Shown: piece after piece, positions 46,131-56,898 of the stretch
How the letters are laid out: the number at the start of each line of letters is the position of its first letter
How positions within the stretch are numbered: position 1 is the stretch's first letter
Assembly (NCBI GenBank): GCA_002280725.1
Contig: NCEM01000013.1
Coordinates: 124,001 to 188,000, forward strand
Reading direction: 5' to 3'
Source: Alphaproteobacteria bacterium 32-64-14
GTDB lineage: Bacteria > Pseudomonadota > Alphaproteobacteria > Caulobacterales > Hyphomonadaceae
DNA: 64,000 nucleotides
Translations under genes and position numbers: made by a program
Notes under the pieces: model-generated
What the model saw: only the letters and a program-made list of their open reading frames with translations
Database searches by the model: none
Told to the model about the DNA's origin: nothing

Positions 46131-46145
46131 TCTGTCAGACTGCAG

Positions 46146-46186
46146 TCCGCCGCCCGGCTTGCCATAATTCAGGCACGGGCGGCGGA
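46146..46186 (+). terminator. Strong hairpin between pal and cpoB
   Basis: TCCGCCGCCCG (46146-46156) pairs perfectly over 11 bp with CGGGCGGCGGA (46176-46186), with an inner TGCC/GGCA pair extending it. Only TAGCTTT follows, not a clean T-run. It could partly terminate transcription after pal or stabilise the pal mRNA end. Confidence 0.5.
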
Positions 46187-46199
46187 TAGCTTTCCGGTC

Positions 46200-47135
46200 A
46201 TGAAGCGGACGTCTCCCCTTATGATCCAAGCACTTGCACAGGCGCGCACTGACTTCTCGCAAGTTGGCCGCTCGCAAGTTCCCCGCCCGCGCGCTGTCGC
46301 GGGGGCCCATCCGGCCCAGGGGCCGGTGTTTTTGCCCGGCCTGCTGTTTGGACTGGTCGTCCTTGCGGCGGCGGCATTTTTCGTCCCCCGGGCCGATGCC
46401 CAGGTATTTTCTTCCCAGCCCTATGTCGCAGCGCCCGACCCGGCGGTCGAACAGCTGCGTATCCGCGTCGAACAACTTGAGGCGGACCTCAAACGGGCCA
46501 TCGATCAGGCCGAAACGCTTGGCGCCGCGTTGGGCGATGCTCGCCGCGTGGCCGACGAAGCCGATATCGGCCGCCGCCAGGCCCAGGCCGAACTCAAGAC
46601 CCTGAGCGATCGGGTCGAAGCACTGGAAGACCGGCTTACGGACGCGGCAGCCGCCGCCGGTCAGGACGCCAATGCCGGCGGCGCGATCGCGCTGACGCCG
46701 GCAGGCCCCGCCGCCGCCCCGCCGATCGACGTCGCGTCCCTGCCCGCTGACGAGGCCGCCCTGTTTGAGCAGGCGAAGGCCCTGCTGCAAAACGACGGCA
46801 ATTTTCCTGGCGCCCAGGCCGCTTTTGGCGTTTTCCTGACCAAATTTCCGAAGAGCAAACAGGCTGGAGACGCCCAGTACTATCTGGGTGAATCGCTGCT
46901 CTATCAGGACGATTTCGCTGATGCCGCTGCCGCGTACGGCAAGCTCATCAAGGACTACCCCCAATCCGCCAACGCGCCGACCGGCCTCGTGAAACTGGCC
47001 CGCTCGCTGCGCCTCATGGGCAACACCGCGCAGGCCTGCCGCACGCTGTCGCTGATGTCGCAGAACTTTCCCAAGGCTTCGGCGATCGCCAAGCAGCTGG
47101 CCGACCAGGAGCGCCAGCAAGCCAAGTGCTCCTGA
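46200..47135 (+). CDS. cpoB: CpoB (YbgF), Tol-Pal coordinated septation protein
   Basis: 311 residues from the ATG at 46200. The N-terminal 40 residues are unusual; the real start may be the GTG at 46326, just before a signal-like VFLPGLLFGLVVLAAAAFFVP ending ADAQ. A coiled coil follows (QLRIRVEQLEADLKRAIDQA, trimerisation). Tetratricopeptide repeats come next (LFEQAKALLQNDGNFPGAQA, YLGESLLYQDDFADAAAAYG and later). CpoB links peptidoglycan synthesis to Tol function. It is the last gene of the cluster in the standard order. Confidence 0.9.
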   Translation: MKRTSPLMIQALAQARTDFSQVGRSQVPRPRAVAGAHPAQGPVFLPGLLFGLVVLAAAAFFVPRADAQVFSSQPYVAAPDPAVEQLRIRVEQLEADLKRAIDQAETLGAALGDARRVADEADIGRRQAQAELKTLSDRVEALEDRLTDAAAAAGQDANAGGAIALTPAGPAAAPPIDVASLPADEAALFEQAKALLQNDGNFPGAQAAFGVFLTKFPKSKQAGDAQYYLGESLLYQDDFADAAAAYGKLIKDYPQSANAPTGLVKLARSLRLMGNTAQACRTLSLMSQNFPKASAIAKQLADQERQQAKCS

Positions 47136-47295
47136 GCCCTGATCGCCTGGCGCCCCGGCAGGAAGCCGTGCGGGCGCCGCAATCAGACCTGAACCGCAGT
47201 TAGGGCCTGTTCAGGAATAACGAACCAAGATTTGGAAGCTTCCAGACCCCGGCGTCCTTCCGGGATTCTGCAGGCCCAGACAGACAGGTTGATTC

Positions 47296-47814
47296 GTGTT
47301 GCTTCAGAAACGCGCCTTCGGCTTCGCCGCGTTGACCCTCGCCGCCTGGGCATCGCTTGCCGCTCCGCATGCGGCAGCCCAGCCCCCCTCGGCCGAGCGG
47401 GTTCGCGGCGGAATGTTCGACGCCTCAGACCCCGCAGGCATCGCCCGCTTCATGGAGCGCACGGGGTATCGCGTGGAGCTTCGCTCGGACGCCAAGGGCG
47501 ACCCGGTCATCGCCGGCCGCATATCGCGCAGCGACTACCTGATGCAGTTCTACGAATGCGAAGGCGGCTCGTTCTGCAATTCGGTGCAGCTCGTCGTGCA
47601 GGTTCCCAAGCCCGCGGCGCTGGATGGCGATGCGGCTAACGCCTTTAACGCGCGCTGGCGCTATGTGCGGATCACGTTCGACCAGACGCAGGCGAAGCTG
47701 CAGATGGACATCAACCTCGACGCCGGCGTCACGGCCGACAATCTCGAGGATACGCTCGACATCTGGCGGCAGCTGGTCGAAATCTTCGAGCGTGAAATCG
47801 TCGGCGCACGATAG
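47296..47814 (+). CDS. YbjN domain-containing secreted protein
   Basis: 172 residues. It has a signal peptide ending HAAAQPPS. The mature protein shows the YbjN pattern, with FMERTGYRVELRSDAKGDPVI and QFYECEGGSFCNSVQLVVQV. The C-terminal part is ITFDQTQAKLQMDINLDAGVTADNLEDTL. The fold is like type III secretion chaperones; the function in the periplasm is unknown. It is upstream of tilS on the same strand, with a 49-bp gap. The 160 bp between cpoB and this gene contains no feature that I can support. Confidence 0.8.
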   Translation: MLLQKRAFGFAALTLAAWASLAAPHAAAQPPSAERVRGGMFDASDPAGIARFMERTGYRVELRSDAKGDPVIAGRISRSDYLMQFYECEGGSFCNSVQLVVQVPKPAALDGDAANAFNARWRYVRITFDQTQAKLQMDINLDAGVTADNLEDTLDIWRQLVEIFEREIVGAR

Positions 47815-47863
47815 GCCCACTGGACAAGGCGGAGGGAGCGATCTTTCCCCGCTCGCGCAGCGC

Positions 47864-48967
47864 ATGCGCGCGGCCCTGCGATATCCTTTCGAAGCAGAGG
47901 GCGAGTTGCGCGATCCCGGCGCAGGCGGCGACACGCGCACGCTGGGCCTTGCCGTGTCAGGCGGCTCCGACTCTCTGGCGATGCTGGCGCTCGCAGCCGA
48001 GATCCGCACGCACGACGGCGGGCTGTCGCTTGCGGCTGTAACCGTCGATCATGGCCTGCGCCCGGAAGCCGCGGCCGAAGCTGACGAGGTGGGCCGCATC
48101 TGCCGCGAGCTTGGCGTGCCCCATTCAATCGTGCGTTGGGAGAGAGCTGACACCGGCGCCGTGAGCCAGGCGGACGCGCGCCGCGCGCGGCATCTGCTGC
48201 TCGCCGCGTGGGCGGCGGCGCATGATGTCGGCCAGATCGCGCTTGCGCACACGCGGGATGATCGCCTCGAAACCTTCCTGATGCGCGCGCGGCAGGGATC
48301 AGGCTGGTATGGTCTGGCCGGGTTGATGCCGCACGCGCCCTCGCCTGTGTGGCCGCAAGGCGCAGCGCTTCGTCTGTTCCGCCCCCTGCTCGCCTTCACG
48401 CGCGAGGATCTGCGGGACGATCTGCGCGCACGTGGCATCGCCTGGATCGACGACCCCTCGAACGCCGCCGACAGGTTCGAGCGCGTACGGATGCGGCGCC
48501 TGCTCGCGCGCCTGCCTCCCGCCACGAAGGATACCGCAATCCGCATGATGGACAGGCTGGCCGAGATGCGCACGGCCACTGCCAGCGCCGCGTTCGAGCT
48601 GCTGTCGCGCCATGTCGACCAACACGACAGCACAGCCAGCCTGCCCCTCGACACGCGCACCCGCGTCGGGCCCGAGGCGTGGCGGCGCTTCATTGAGGCG
48701 ATGGTCATGGCGGCTGGCGGCGCAGGTATTCCCCCGCGAGGCGAAGGGCTGGCGCGCCTGCTGAATCTTATCGCCGCGCATGATCCCGCCCTGCAGCGGG
48801 GCGTGACACTGGCGGGAGCCAAAATCCGCTTCGGCAGAGGGGCCGTGCTGGGTTTCAGCCGGGCGCCGCCCCGTTCCGGACAAGGCGCCGGCCCCGCGGG
48901 TCAACGCGACTGGGAGAGGGCGGCCCGGCTACTGCAGCCAACAAATCTCGGTCCGCTCTGGGTCTGA
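47864..48967 (+). CDS. tilS: tRNA(Ile)-lysidine synthetase
   Basis: 367 residues from the ATG at 47864. It converts C34 of the CAU-anticodon tRNA-Ile to lysidine. The PP-loop is LAVSGGSDSLAMLALA, followed by TVDHGLRPEAAAEADEV, IALAHTRDDRLETFLMR and GLMPHAPSP, then DPSNAADRFERVRMRRLL. It lacks an obvious extended C-terminal domain of the longer E. coli type. The ribosome site is a GGAGGGAG about 25 bases upstream, farther than ideal. It precedes ftsH, a common bacterial neighbour. Confidence 0.93.
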   Translation: MRAALRYPFEAEGELRDPGAGGDTRTLGLAVSGGSDSLAMLALAAEIRTHDGGLSLAAVTVDHGLRPEAAAEADEVGRICRELGVPHSIVRWERADTGAVSQADARRARHLLLAAWAAAHDVGQIALAHTRDDRLETFLMRARQGSGWYGLAGLMPHAPSPVWPQGAALRLFRPLLAFTREDLRDDLRARGIAWIDDPSNAADRFERVRMRRLLARLPPATKDTAIRMMDRLAEMRTATASAAFELLSRHVDQHDSTASLPLDTRTRVGPEAWRRFIEAMVMAAGGAGIPPRGEGLARLLNLIAAHDPALQRGVTLAGAKIRFGRGAVLGFSRAPPRSGQGAGPAGQRDWERAARLLQPTNLGPLWV

Positions 48968-49095
48968 CCGGCCAAAGTGACTGCCAATCGGCAAAAAGAC
49001 GCAGGAAAGTGACAGCGGCTTAACGGTTCAGCACTCGTTTTCGCCGAGTATCAGAACTATCTTGTCGGGCTACAGCCCATTGAAAGGCCGCGTGC

Positions 49096-51003
<1,908 letters not shown>

Positions 51004-51030
51004 GCTGTCGCGACACATGCAGACATGCGA

Positions 51031-51063
51031 ACGGCGGCCCCCACGGGCCGCCGTTTGTGTTTG
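51031..51063 (+). terminator. Intrinsic terminator of ftsH
   Basis: ACGGCGGCCC (51031-51040) and GGGCCGCCGT (51045-51054) form a perfect 10-bp stem with a 4-base loop, followed by TTTGTGTTT. It lies 28 bp after the ftsH stop. Confidence 0.9.
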
Positions 51064-51116
51064 CGCGTATGTGTTTGCGGGTTACAGCTCCTTCAGGATC
51101 GGGCCGGAGGGACATG

Positions 51117-52847
51117 ATGACAGCTGCACGATCGATCATGGGGGCGCTTGCGGCGCTGGCCGTACTGGCGAGCTGCAACGGACCCGCACAGCCCCCGGCC
51201 GCGGTGACGGGCGAGGCGATGGTCGCAGCGGCCGATCCGCTGGCTGTCGAGGCGGGTCTGGAAATCCTGCGCGCGGGCGGGAGCGCGATCGATGCGGCAA
51301 TTGCTGTCGAGGTGACACTCGGGCTGGTCGAGCCAGAATCGTCCGGCATCGGCGGTGGCGGCTTCCTGATCCATTATCGCGGGAGGGATGAAGCCATCGA
51401 CGCCTATGATGGCCGCGAATGGGCGCCGGCAGGCGCTACGCCCGACATGTTTCTGGTGGACGGCAAGCCGCTCTCCTTCGAGCTGGCGCAGGCGAGCGGC
51501 AAGTCGATCGGCGCACCGGGCCTGATTCCGATGCTGAAACTGGCGCACGAGCAACACGGCAAGCTGCCGTGGGCAAAGCTGTTCGAGCCTGCGATCCGGC
51601 TTGCGGAGGAAGGCTTCCCCGTGGGCCCACGCCTCAGCCGCAGCTTTGCCCAACACAAGGATCTGCTCGCGGCCGACGCGCAGGCGCGGGCGATCTATCT
51701 CGACGCCAACGGCCTTCCATGGCCGCAGGGCCATGTCCTCAAGAACCCGCTCTATGCCCAGTCGCTGCGCGCGATTGCAGCGGAAGGCCCCGCCGCGCTG
51801 ACAAGCGGCGCGATTGCCGAGGCGATCGTAGCCTCGGCCCAGCGCGAGCCGCGTGCAGGCACGCTGACGGTTGCCGATCTTCAGGCCTACCAGCCGCGCA
51901 GGCTCGATCCGCTGTGCGCACCGTTCCGGGTCTACAGCGTCTGCACCATGCCCTCGCCTTCCTCGGCCAACGCGATGCTGTCGATCCTCGGGCTGTACGA
52001 GCGTGCGCGGCCGACGCCCGAAAGCCCGCACAACGTGCAGGCTCCTAACCTGCAGGATTGGGCCGCCTACGTGTGGGCGAGCAGGCTCTCCTATGTCGAC
52101 CGCGACCACTACATGGCGGACGACCGTTTCGTGCAGGCCCCGACGAAAGAGCTGATCGCGCCCAGCTATCTCGATGCCCGCGCCAGCCTGATCGATCTCG
52201 GCATGGGCCGGGCCACCATTCCGGTGGGCACGCCTGCGGGCGAAGAGCTGCGCAATCGCTGGGGCAGCGAAGCGATGCAGGAACATGGCACGACGCACCT
52301 GTCGGTCGTCGACCATGATGGCAACGCCGTATCGCTCACCGCAACTATCGAGTCCGAGTACGGCTCGCATCGCATGGCCGGCGGCTTCTGGCTCAACAAC
52401 CAGCTGACCGATTTCTCGCTGGAACCGGTGATCGGCGGCAAGCCTGCCGCCAACGCCGTGGCGCCGCGCAAGGCGCCGCGCTCGTCCATGTCGCCCTCGA
52501 TCATCACGGACAAGGACGGCAAGCTGGTTCTGGTCGTTGGTTCCATGGGCGGCAGCACGATCATCGCTTCGGTGTCCCGCACCGTCATCGGCGTGCTGGA
52601 CTGGCAACAGACGCCTCAGGAGGCGGTTGGAACCGCATCCTTCTTCGCGCGCACGCCGGAGATCATTGCCGAGAAGTCCCGTATGCCGGCTGAAACCTCC
52701 AACGCACTGCGGGCGCTCGGCTGGAACATCGTGGAAGGCGAGCTGTGGAGCGGTACACACGCGATCCAGGTCACGCCGAAGGGACTGGTGGGCGGAGCAG
52801 ACCCGCGCGAAGAGGGCAAGGCCATCGCGCTCCCGGCCTTACCCTGA
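51117..52847 (+). CDS. ggt: Gamma-glutamyltransferase (gamma-glutamyltranspeptidase), lipoprotein
   Basis: 576 residues from the second of two adjacent ATGs (51114 and 51117), which has the better spacing from GGAGG. The signal ends with a lipobox-like LASC. It is an Ntn-hydrolase that self-cleaves at a Thr: HGTTHLSVVDHDGNAVSLT gives the catalytic Thr and the strand after it. Other GGT marks are SGIGGGGFLIHYRG and the substrate-binding segment near SSMSPSIITDKDG. It hydrolyses gamma-glutamyl bonds such as in glutathione in the periplasm. Confidence 0.93.
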   Translation: MTAARSIMGALAALAVLASCNGPAQPPAAVTGEAMVAAADPLAVEAGLEILRAGGSAIDAAIAVEVTLGLVEPESSGIGGGGFLIHYRGRDEAIDAYDGREWAPAGATPDMFLVDGKPLSFELAQASGKSIGAPGLIPMLKLAHEQHGKLPWAKLFEPAIRLAEEGFPVGPRLSRSFAQHKDLLAADAQARAIYLDANGLPWPQGHVLKNPLYAQSLRAIAAEGPAALTSGAIAEAIVASAQREPRAGTLTVADLQAYQPRRLDPLCAPFRVYSVCTMPSPSSANAMLSILGLYERARPTPESPHNVQAPNLQDWAAYVWASRLSYVDRDHYMADDRFVQAPTKELIAPSYLDARASLIDLGMGRATIPVGTPAGEELRNRWGSEAMQEHGTTHLSVVDHDGNAVSLTATIESEYGSHRMAGGFWLNNQLTDFSLEPVIGGKPAANAVAPRKAPRSSMSPSIITDKDGKLVLVVGSMGGSTIIASVSRTVIGVLDWQQTPQEAVGTASFFARTPEIIAEKSRMPAETSNALRALGWNIVEGELWSGTHAIQVTPKGLVGGADPREEGKAIALPALP

Positions 52848-53034
52848 CGGATGGAACTCCGCTCGCAATCGCAACGAGCCTCGTCCGCACACGAACAGAT
52901 TTACCACGAAGCGTTGGTTCCATGTGTAACTGCCGTTTTTGTTTCGCTTTGCGCTACCCTCGCGATGATCCAGCGCCATCTCACCCGCGTAGCCCTTCCT
53001 GCGGGACAGTCGGGCATAACGTGGGAGTTGATCT

Positions 53035-53880
53035 ATGAAACGCGCTTACCCGGCCGCCGCACTCATGGCGGGGCTTGCATCCCTGTGCCCAACGGCATTC
53101 GCACAAACATCGGACTGGTCTGGCTTCAGCATCGGCGTCAACGCCGGGCAGGGCATGCGGGACGACAGTGGTGGCGAGACCATCGTGTTCGACACCAACC
53201 GCGATGGAACCTTCAACGACACCGTCCGCACCGGCCTCGGAGCCGATGCGTTTTCGCCTGGCTTCTGTAACGGCGCAGCTCAGGGCCGGACGCCCGCTGA
53301 AGGTTGCCGCACAAGCGGCGACGACAATATCAATTACGGCCTGAAGGTCGGCTATGACTGGCAGTTCGGCAATTTCGTGGTTGGCGCGCTGGCCGAATAC
53401 ACCGTCGTCAACCTGGGCGATGATGTCAGCGCATTCTCCACCACGCCGGCGTCGTATACATTCACGCGCGATCTCAACGGCGTGACAGCCGTGCGCGGGC
53501 GCGCAGGGTATGCGTTCGGAACGTCGCTGCTGTACGCGACGGGCGGCATGGCGTGGGGCGACATGGCCCACAGCTTCACGACAACCAACACGGCGAACGC
53601 ATTCACCCGCACCGGCGGCAATGATGTCGACGGATACCAGGTTGGCGTGGGTTACGAGTTGATGCTCGATCCCGGCATGATGGGTCCGGGCTGGTCGCTG
53701 GGCATCGAGTATCTGATGACGTCGCTCGACGACAGCGACTATCAGGTCACTGTCAGCCAGGGCACGGCCCCGCCGACCAACCCGTTCCTGCTGGTCAATC
53801 CGTCCGGCACGGACATGCGTCGCACCAACGAAGACTTCGAATACGGCACCATTGGTGCAACACTGAACTGGCGCTGGTAA
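53035..53880 (+). CDS. Outer membrane beta-barrel protein
   Basis: 281 residues. It has a signal peptide ending TAFAQ. Strands of alternating hydrophobic and aromatic residues follow: DWSGFSIGVNAGQG, GLKVGYDWQFGNFVVGALAEYTV, RGRAGYAFGTSLLYATGGMAWG, YQVGVGYELML and WSLGIEYLMTSLDDSDYQV. The end is an aromatic-terminated ATLNWRW, typical of outer membrane proteins. It is of the porin/attachment-like small beta-barrel type (OmpA/Omp25 style, 8 strands). No cargo or ligand is known. Confidence 0.85.
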   Translation: MKRAYPAAALMAGLASLCPTAFAQTSDWSGFSIGVNAGQGMRDDSGGETIVFDTNRDGTFNDTVRTGLGADAFSPGFCNGAAQGRTPAEGCRTSGDDNINYGLKVGYDWQFGNFVVGALAEYTVVNLGDDVSAFSTTPASYTFTRDLNGVTAVRGRAGYAFGTSLLYATGGMAWGDMAHSFTTTNTANAFTRTGGNDVDGYQVGVGYELMLDPGMMGPGWSLGIEYLMTSLDDSDYQVTVSQGTAPPTNPFLLVNPSGTDMRRTNEDFEYGTIGATLNWRW

Positions 53881-53911
53881 AACCGCGGGGCTGTGGTTGA
53901 TCCACGTTAGA

Positions 53912-53955
53912 CGGGCGGAGGCGTTTCCGGTGCAAGCCGGCAATGCCTCCGCCCG
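53912..53955 (+). terminator. Strong hairpin after the beta-barrel gene
   Basis: CGGGCGGAGGC (53912-53922) pairs perfectly over 11 bp with GCCTCCGCCCG (53945-53955), with an inner CCGG/CCGG pair. It is 32 bp after the gene's stop. There is no T-run, so it is a candidate terminator or mRNA-end structure. Confidence 0.5.
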
Positions 53956-54064
53956 ATGCACTTGAGCGGCTCCCGAATCTGCATACGGGCCTCGTCAGGC
54001 GGCGGGGCAGCCTGTTAGGCTGCCGCCGCAGACGCGACACAATGGGATTCCGGGAGACCTGTGC

Positions 54065-54934
54065 ATGAAGACGTGGCTCGGTTTGATACTTGCCGCAACG
54101 CTGGGAGTGATCGCCCCTGCCGCGTCGGCACAGAACAACTGGAACAAGCCGACTGAGCCGTTCCATGTGATCGACAATATCTATTATGTCGGGACCGAAG
54201 GGCTGGGCGCCTATCTCTTCACTGGATCGAAGGGCCATGTGCTACTCGATGGAGCGACGCCCGAGGGCGCAGCGATCGTCTCTGCAAACATCGAGAAGCT
54301 TGGGTTCAAGTTGAGCGACGTGAAGATCCTGCTCAATAGTCATGCACACTTTGACCATTCCGGCGGGCTGGCGCAGCTCAAGGCGGCAACGGGCGCGAAG
54401 CTCTATGCGATGCAAGGCGACGTCTCGGCGCTGGAGGGCGGCTTCTATCTTGGCAGCGAGACCAACAAGACGATGAGCGCGCCGCCCGTAAAGGTTGATC
54501 ATGTGCTCGGCGATGGCGAGCACGTGAAGCTCGAAGACATCGACCTGATCGCTCACCTGACGCCGGGCCATTCGCGCGGATGTACGTCGTGGGGAACAAC
54601 GGCAAGCGCGAGCGGCAAGGATTACGAGGTGCTGGTGTTCTGCTCGGCGACGGTTGCCGCCAACCGCATCACGCCGCCACTGCAGTATGAAGGCATCGTG
54701 CAGGACTATCGCGCCACGTTCGCGAAAGCGAAGACGATGCGCGTGGACATTCCCCTCGCCCCGCATCCCGAATTCTTTGGCCTGTTGCAAAAGGCGGAAA
54801 AAGCAAAGACGGACAAGTCGCACAACGTCTTCGTCGATCCCGCCGCCTTCGCGCCTTACATCGCGCAACTTGAGGCTGTGTTCGAGACGACCCTGAAGCA
54901 GCGGACGGATGCGGCGAAGGCAGCGGCTCAATGA
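54065..54934 (+). CDS. Subclass B3 metallo-beta-lactamase homologue
   Basis: 289 residues with a signal peptide ending ASAQ. The zinc ligands have B3 arrangement: HAHFDH at 93-98 (first-site His93 and His95, second-site Asp97 and His98), His169 in LTPGHSRGCTSW, and a final second-site His at 234 (APHPEFF), which lies in the B3-type position. The GHSRGCTSW segment is diagnostic of B3. It may hydrolyse beta-lactams in the periplasm; environmental homologues vary widely in activity, so resistance is not claimed. It overlaps the next gene by 4 bp. Confidence 0.87.
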   Translation: MKTWLGLILAATLGVIAPAASAQNNWNKPTEPFHVIDNIYYVGTEGLGAYLFTGSKGHVLLDGATPEGAAIVSANIEKLGFKLSDVKILLNSHAHFDHSGGLAQLKAATGAKLYAMQGDVSALEGGFYLGSETNKTMSAPPVKVDHVLGDGEHVKLEDIDLIAHLTPGHSRGCTSWGTTASASGKDYEVLVFCSATVAANRITPPLQYEGIVQDYRATFAKAKTMRVDIPLAPHPEFFGLLQKAEKAKTDKSHNVFVDPAAFAPYIAQLEAVFETTLKQRTDAAKAAAQ

Positions 54935-55443
54935 GACACTGGCTTGTTGCTGGCGCCGCCCTGCTGGCAGGCGCGCTGGCTGCACAATCGGTTGCGCAAT
55001 CTGCCGCCACGCATCGTTACAGCGCGGCAGGCGATGTGAAAGTCGAAGTGCAGACGCTCACCGGCCGCATCGGGCCTTTCCCACATTCGGTTCGCTTTGG
55101 CGAGGAAGTGGCGTCCGTGCTCAACTACACCGACGAAATCGCGCTCGACGACGCCGACTTCCTCGGCAACGCACGCTCCGCCATCGTTCCCGGATCCAGG
55201 CATCCCGTCGCCGTGTTCCAGTTGATGCCGGCATCAGGCGCCGACTACAGCGCGACGATGACCAGCCTGTGCGGCGGCCTCGCGGGCATCCCCTTCATCG
55301 GCCTCGAGAATGGCGCAGGCTCCATGCGCAAGCGCGGCTTCGACGCCAAGGCGCCAACACGGCTCTACGTGTTCGAGGAGACGTTCGCGCCCGGCCGTGT
55401 CGTTCTGCGGCTGTGCAAGGCGATCGACCTCGCCCCGGCCTAG
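54931..55443 (+). CDS. Secreted protein coupled to the B3 lactamase gene, unrecognised
   Basis: 170 residues, starting within the lactamase stop (ATGA). It has a signal peptide MRHWLVAGAALLAGALAAQ. The mature part is beta-rich, with one internal Cys (MTSLCGGLAGIPFIGLENG) and one near the end (LRLCKAIDLAP). No family recognised. Translation is probably coupled with the lactamase, so the two products may work together in the periplasm; this is inference. Confidence 0.68.
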   Translation: MRHWLVAGAALLAGALAAQSVAQSAATHRYSAAGDVKVEVQTLTGRIGPFPHSVRFGEEVASVLNYTDEIALDDADFLGNARSAIVPGSRHPVAVFQLMPASGADYSATMTSLCGGLAGIPFIGLENGAGSMRKRGFDAKAPTRLYVFEETFAPGRVVLRLCKAIDLAPA

Positions 55444-55619
55444 CGCTGCTATCCCCGCACAGCTTTGTCTACATTTCGCGGCTTCTCTGAGTTGACTTCA
55501 GTTGCGAATAAGTCGCATATGCAAATCGGGTCGCTTCTGCGACAAGGCTGAACCCATTCCTGAATGCTCGATCAGACGATCGACGGCGGCGGGGTTTCCG
55601 TACGCCGAGGAGAGACCGC

Positions 55620-56165
55620 ATGACCGATCACGAGCTCATTCCCGGTGTGGCGCTCAACGCGCTTGGGGCCAGCGAGCGGCTGATGATCGGCGGGCTACGC
55701 CTCATCGCGGCGGGGCGTGGCCGCTGCCCCAACCTGACGCGAGCGCTTGAAAGCCATCTCGGCTCGCAGGGCGCAATCGCCGCCCGGGGCGCGACGCTTC
55801 TCGCGCACTCGCTGTGCAGTGAGAGCCAACGCAAGCTCACGCTTGGCTGGCTGTGCGTGCGGGGCGTCACGTGGGATGAGGTAGCCGTGCTCGCCATGCT
55901 GGAAGCAGCGCAGCGAGCCCAAAGCAAGGAGATTGCGCGCTGGCTGACGCGGCTTGGCATAGATGCGCCGAGCCGGGTGCTTCAGCGTGGCATCGCATGG
56001 TCCGCGGCGGCCTTCGAGGTGGCAGGCAAGCCGTTCGATCCGGATATCGCATCGCTGACCCGCGCGCGGACCACGCCGTCCGGTCACTTGCGCGACCAGA
56101 TCGAGACGCAGATGCAGCGTTACACGGCGACGCCCGTGTTCAGGCCCATGATGCGAGGCGAATAA
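55620..56165 (+). CDS. Helical cytoplasmic protein, unrecognised
   Basis: 181 residues, mostly helical, with no signal or membrane segment. It contains GASERLMIGGLRLIAAGRGRC, FLAHSLCSE-type Cys (LAHSLCSESQRKL) and LGWLCVRGVTWDEVAVLAMLEAAQ. A family is not evident, though parts recall small NifU- or iron-linked helical proteins without a motif to support that. It follows a 176-bp gap with an AGGAGAGACC ribosome site (55607-55616). It converges with the next gene, with 6 bp between stops. Confidence 0.65.
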   Translation: MTDHELIPGVALNALGASERLMIGGLRLIAAGRGRCPNLTRALESHLGSQGAIAARGATLLAHSLCSESQRKLTLGWLCVRGVTWDEVAVLAMLEAAQRAQSKEIARWLTRLGIDAPSRVLQRGIAWSAAAFEVAGKPFDPDIASLTRARTTPSGHLRDQIETQMQRYTATPVFRPMMRGE

Positions 56166-56171
56166 CTGGTC

Positions 56172-56822
56172 CTAGGGACGCGGTGGCAGCGTGCCGCCCT
56201 CGGCGAGGATTTTCATGTTGGCGAGCGCGCCGGTGAAGGCGACGCGGCGGCGTTCCACGTCTGCGGCCTTCGCGGCCTCGTCGCCCGGCACGAGCGAGAG
56301 ATCGTAAACCAGCGTGTAAAGCAGCTTCGTCGTGTTGGCGTCGATCGCGCGGGCTTCGAGATTGCCGTGATAGAGATTGTACGGCCTGCCCTCACGCACC
56401 GGCTGAGTGTAGGCGTAGGAGTACTCGGTCTTCGCGACGAGGATTTCCGCGCCGACTGAACGCACGGAGCCAACCTCGCCATCCTTGCCGGATGTGATCG
56501 TGCAACCCGCCGCGATGCGGAACCATTCGGCGATGTCGCAATACTTGCCGATGCGCGCCCAGACGTCCTTCACCGGCTTGTTGACCGTGATCTCCATCGG
56601 GATGGTGACATAGCTGAAGTCCGGAACCTGCAGCGGCGGCGGGCCAGCAGGGGCTGCGGCCGGCGCAGGGGCCGCAGGTGGCGCCGGCGCGGCGGCGGCC
56701 ACGGGCGCTGCAGGCGCAACGCTGGCCGCAGGCGCTTCAACGATCTCGCGCGCATGCACCATGACACAACCCGGCAGCAGGCCGGCCAGCATGAGTGCGC
56801 CAACTGCGCGTGCGTGGATCAT
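56172..56822 (-). CDS. SRPBCC-fold lipoprotein
   Basis: 216 residues. A lipoprotein signal (LMLAGLLPGCVMV) is followed by an Ala/Pro-rich low-complexity linker (residues ~30-65). A domain with the Bet v1/SRPBCC look follows: VNKPVKDVWARIGKYCDIAEWF, then GEVGSVRSVGAEILVAKTEY and LLYTLVYDLSLVPGDE. The fold binds hydrophobic ligands such as lipids or polyketides. The last Pro-Arg-Pro ends the ORF. It is divergent from no close gene; the stretch 56823-56898 lies between it and ruvB on the same strand. Confidence 0.75.
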   Translation of the reverse strand: MIHARAVGALMLAGLLPGCVMVHAREIVEAPAASVAPAAPVAAAAPAPPAAPAPAAAPAGPPPLQVPDFSYVTIPMEITVNKPVKDVWARIGKYCDIAEWFRIAAGCTITSGKDGEVGSVRSVGAEILVAKTEYSYAYTQPVREGRPYNLYHGNLEARAIDANTTKLLYTLVYDLSLVPGDEAAKAADVERRRVAFTGALANMKILAEGGTLPPRP

Positions 56823-56898
56823 TTCTTCCTCCCGAGGCGTTTCTTGTTGGGGCCACCCTTAGCCGGAGCTGATACCGGGTCAAGCAAGGCGAGGGGCG

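Noticed and set aside
45594..47120. 508-codon open frame antisense to pal and cpoB
   Set aside because: Covers two well-identified genes and a hairpin; no ribosome site or family pattern. It does not explain the orphan terminator at 45433 either, since its stop lies upstream of it.
56630..56740. GC-rich Ala/Pro repeat tract as a possible genomic repeat
   Set aside because: Explained by the low-complexity Ala/Pro linker of the SRPBCC lipoprotein.
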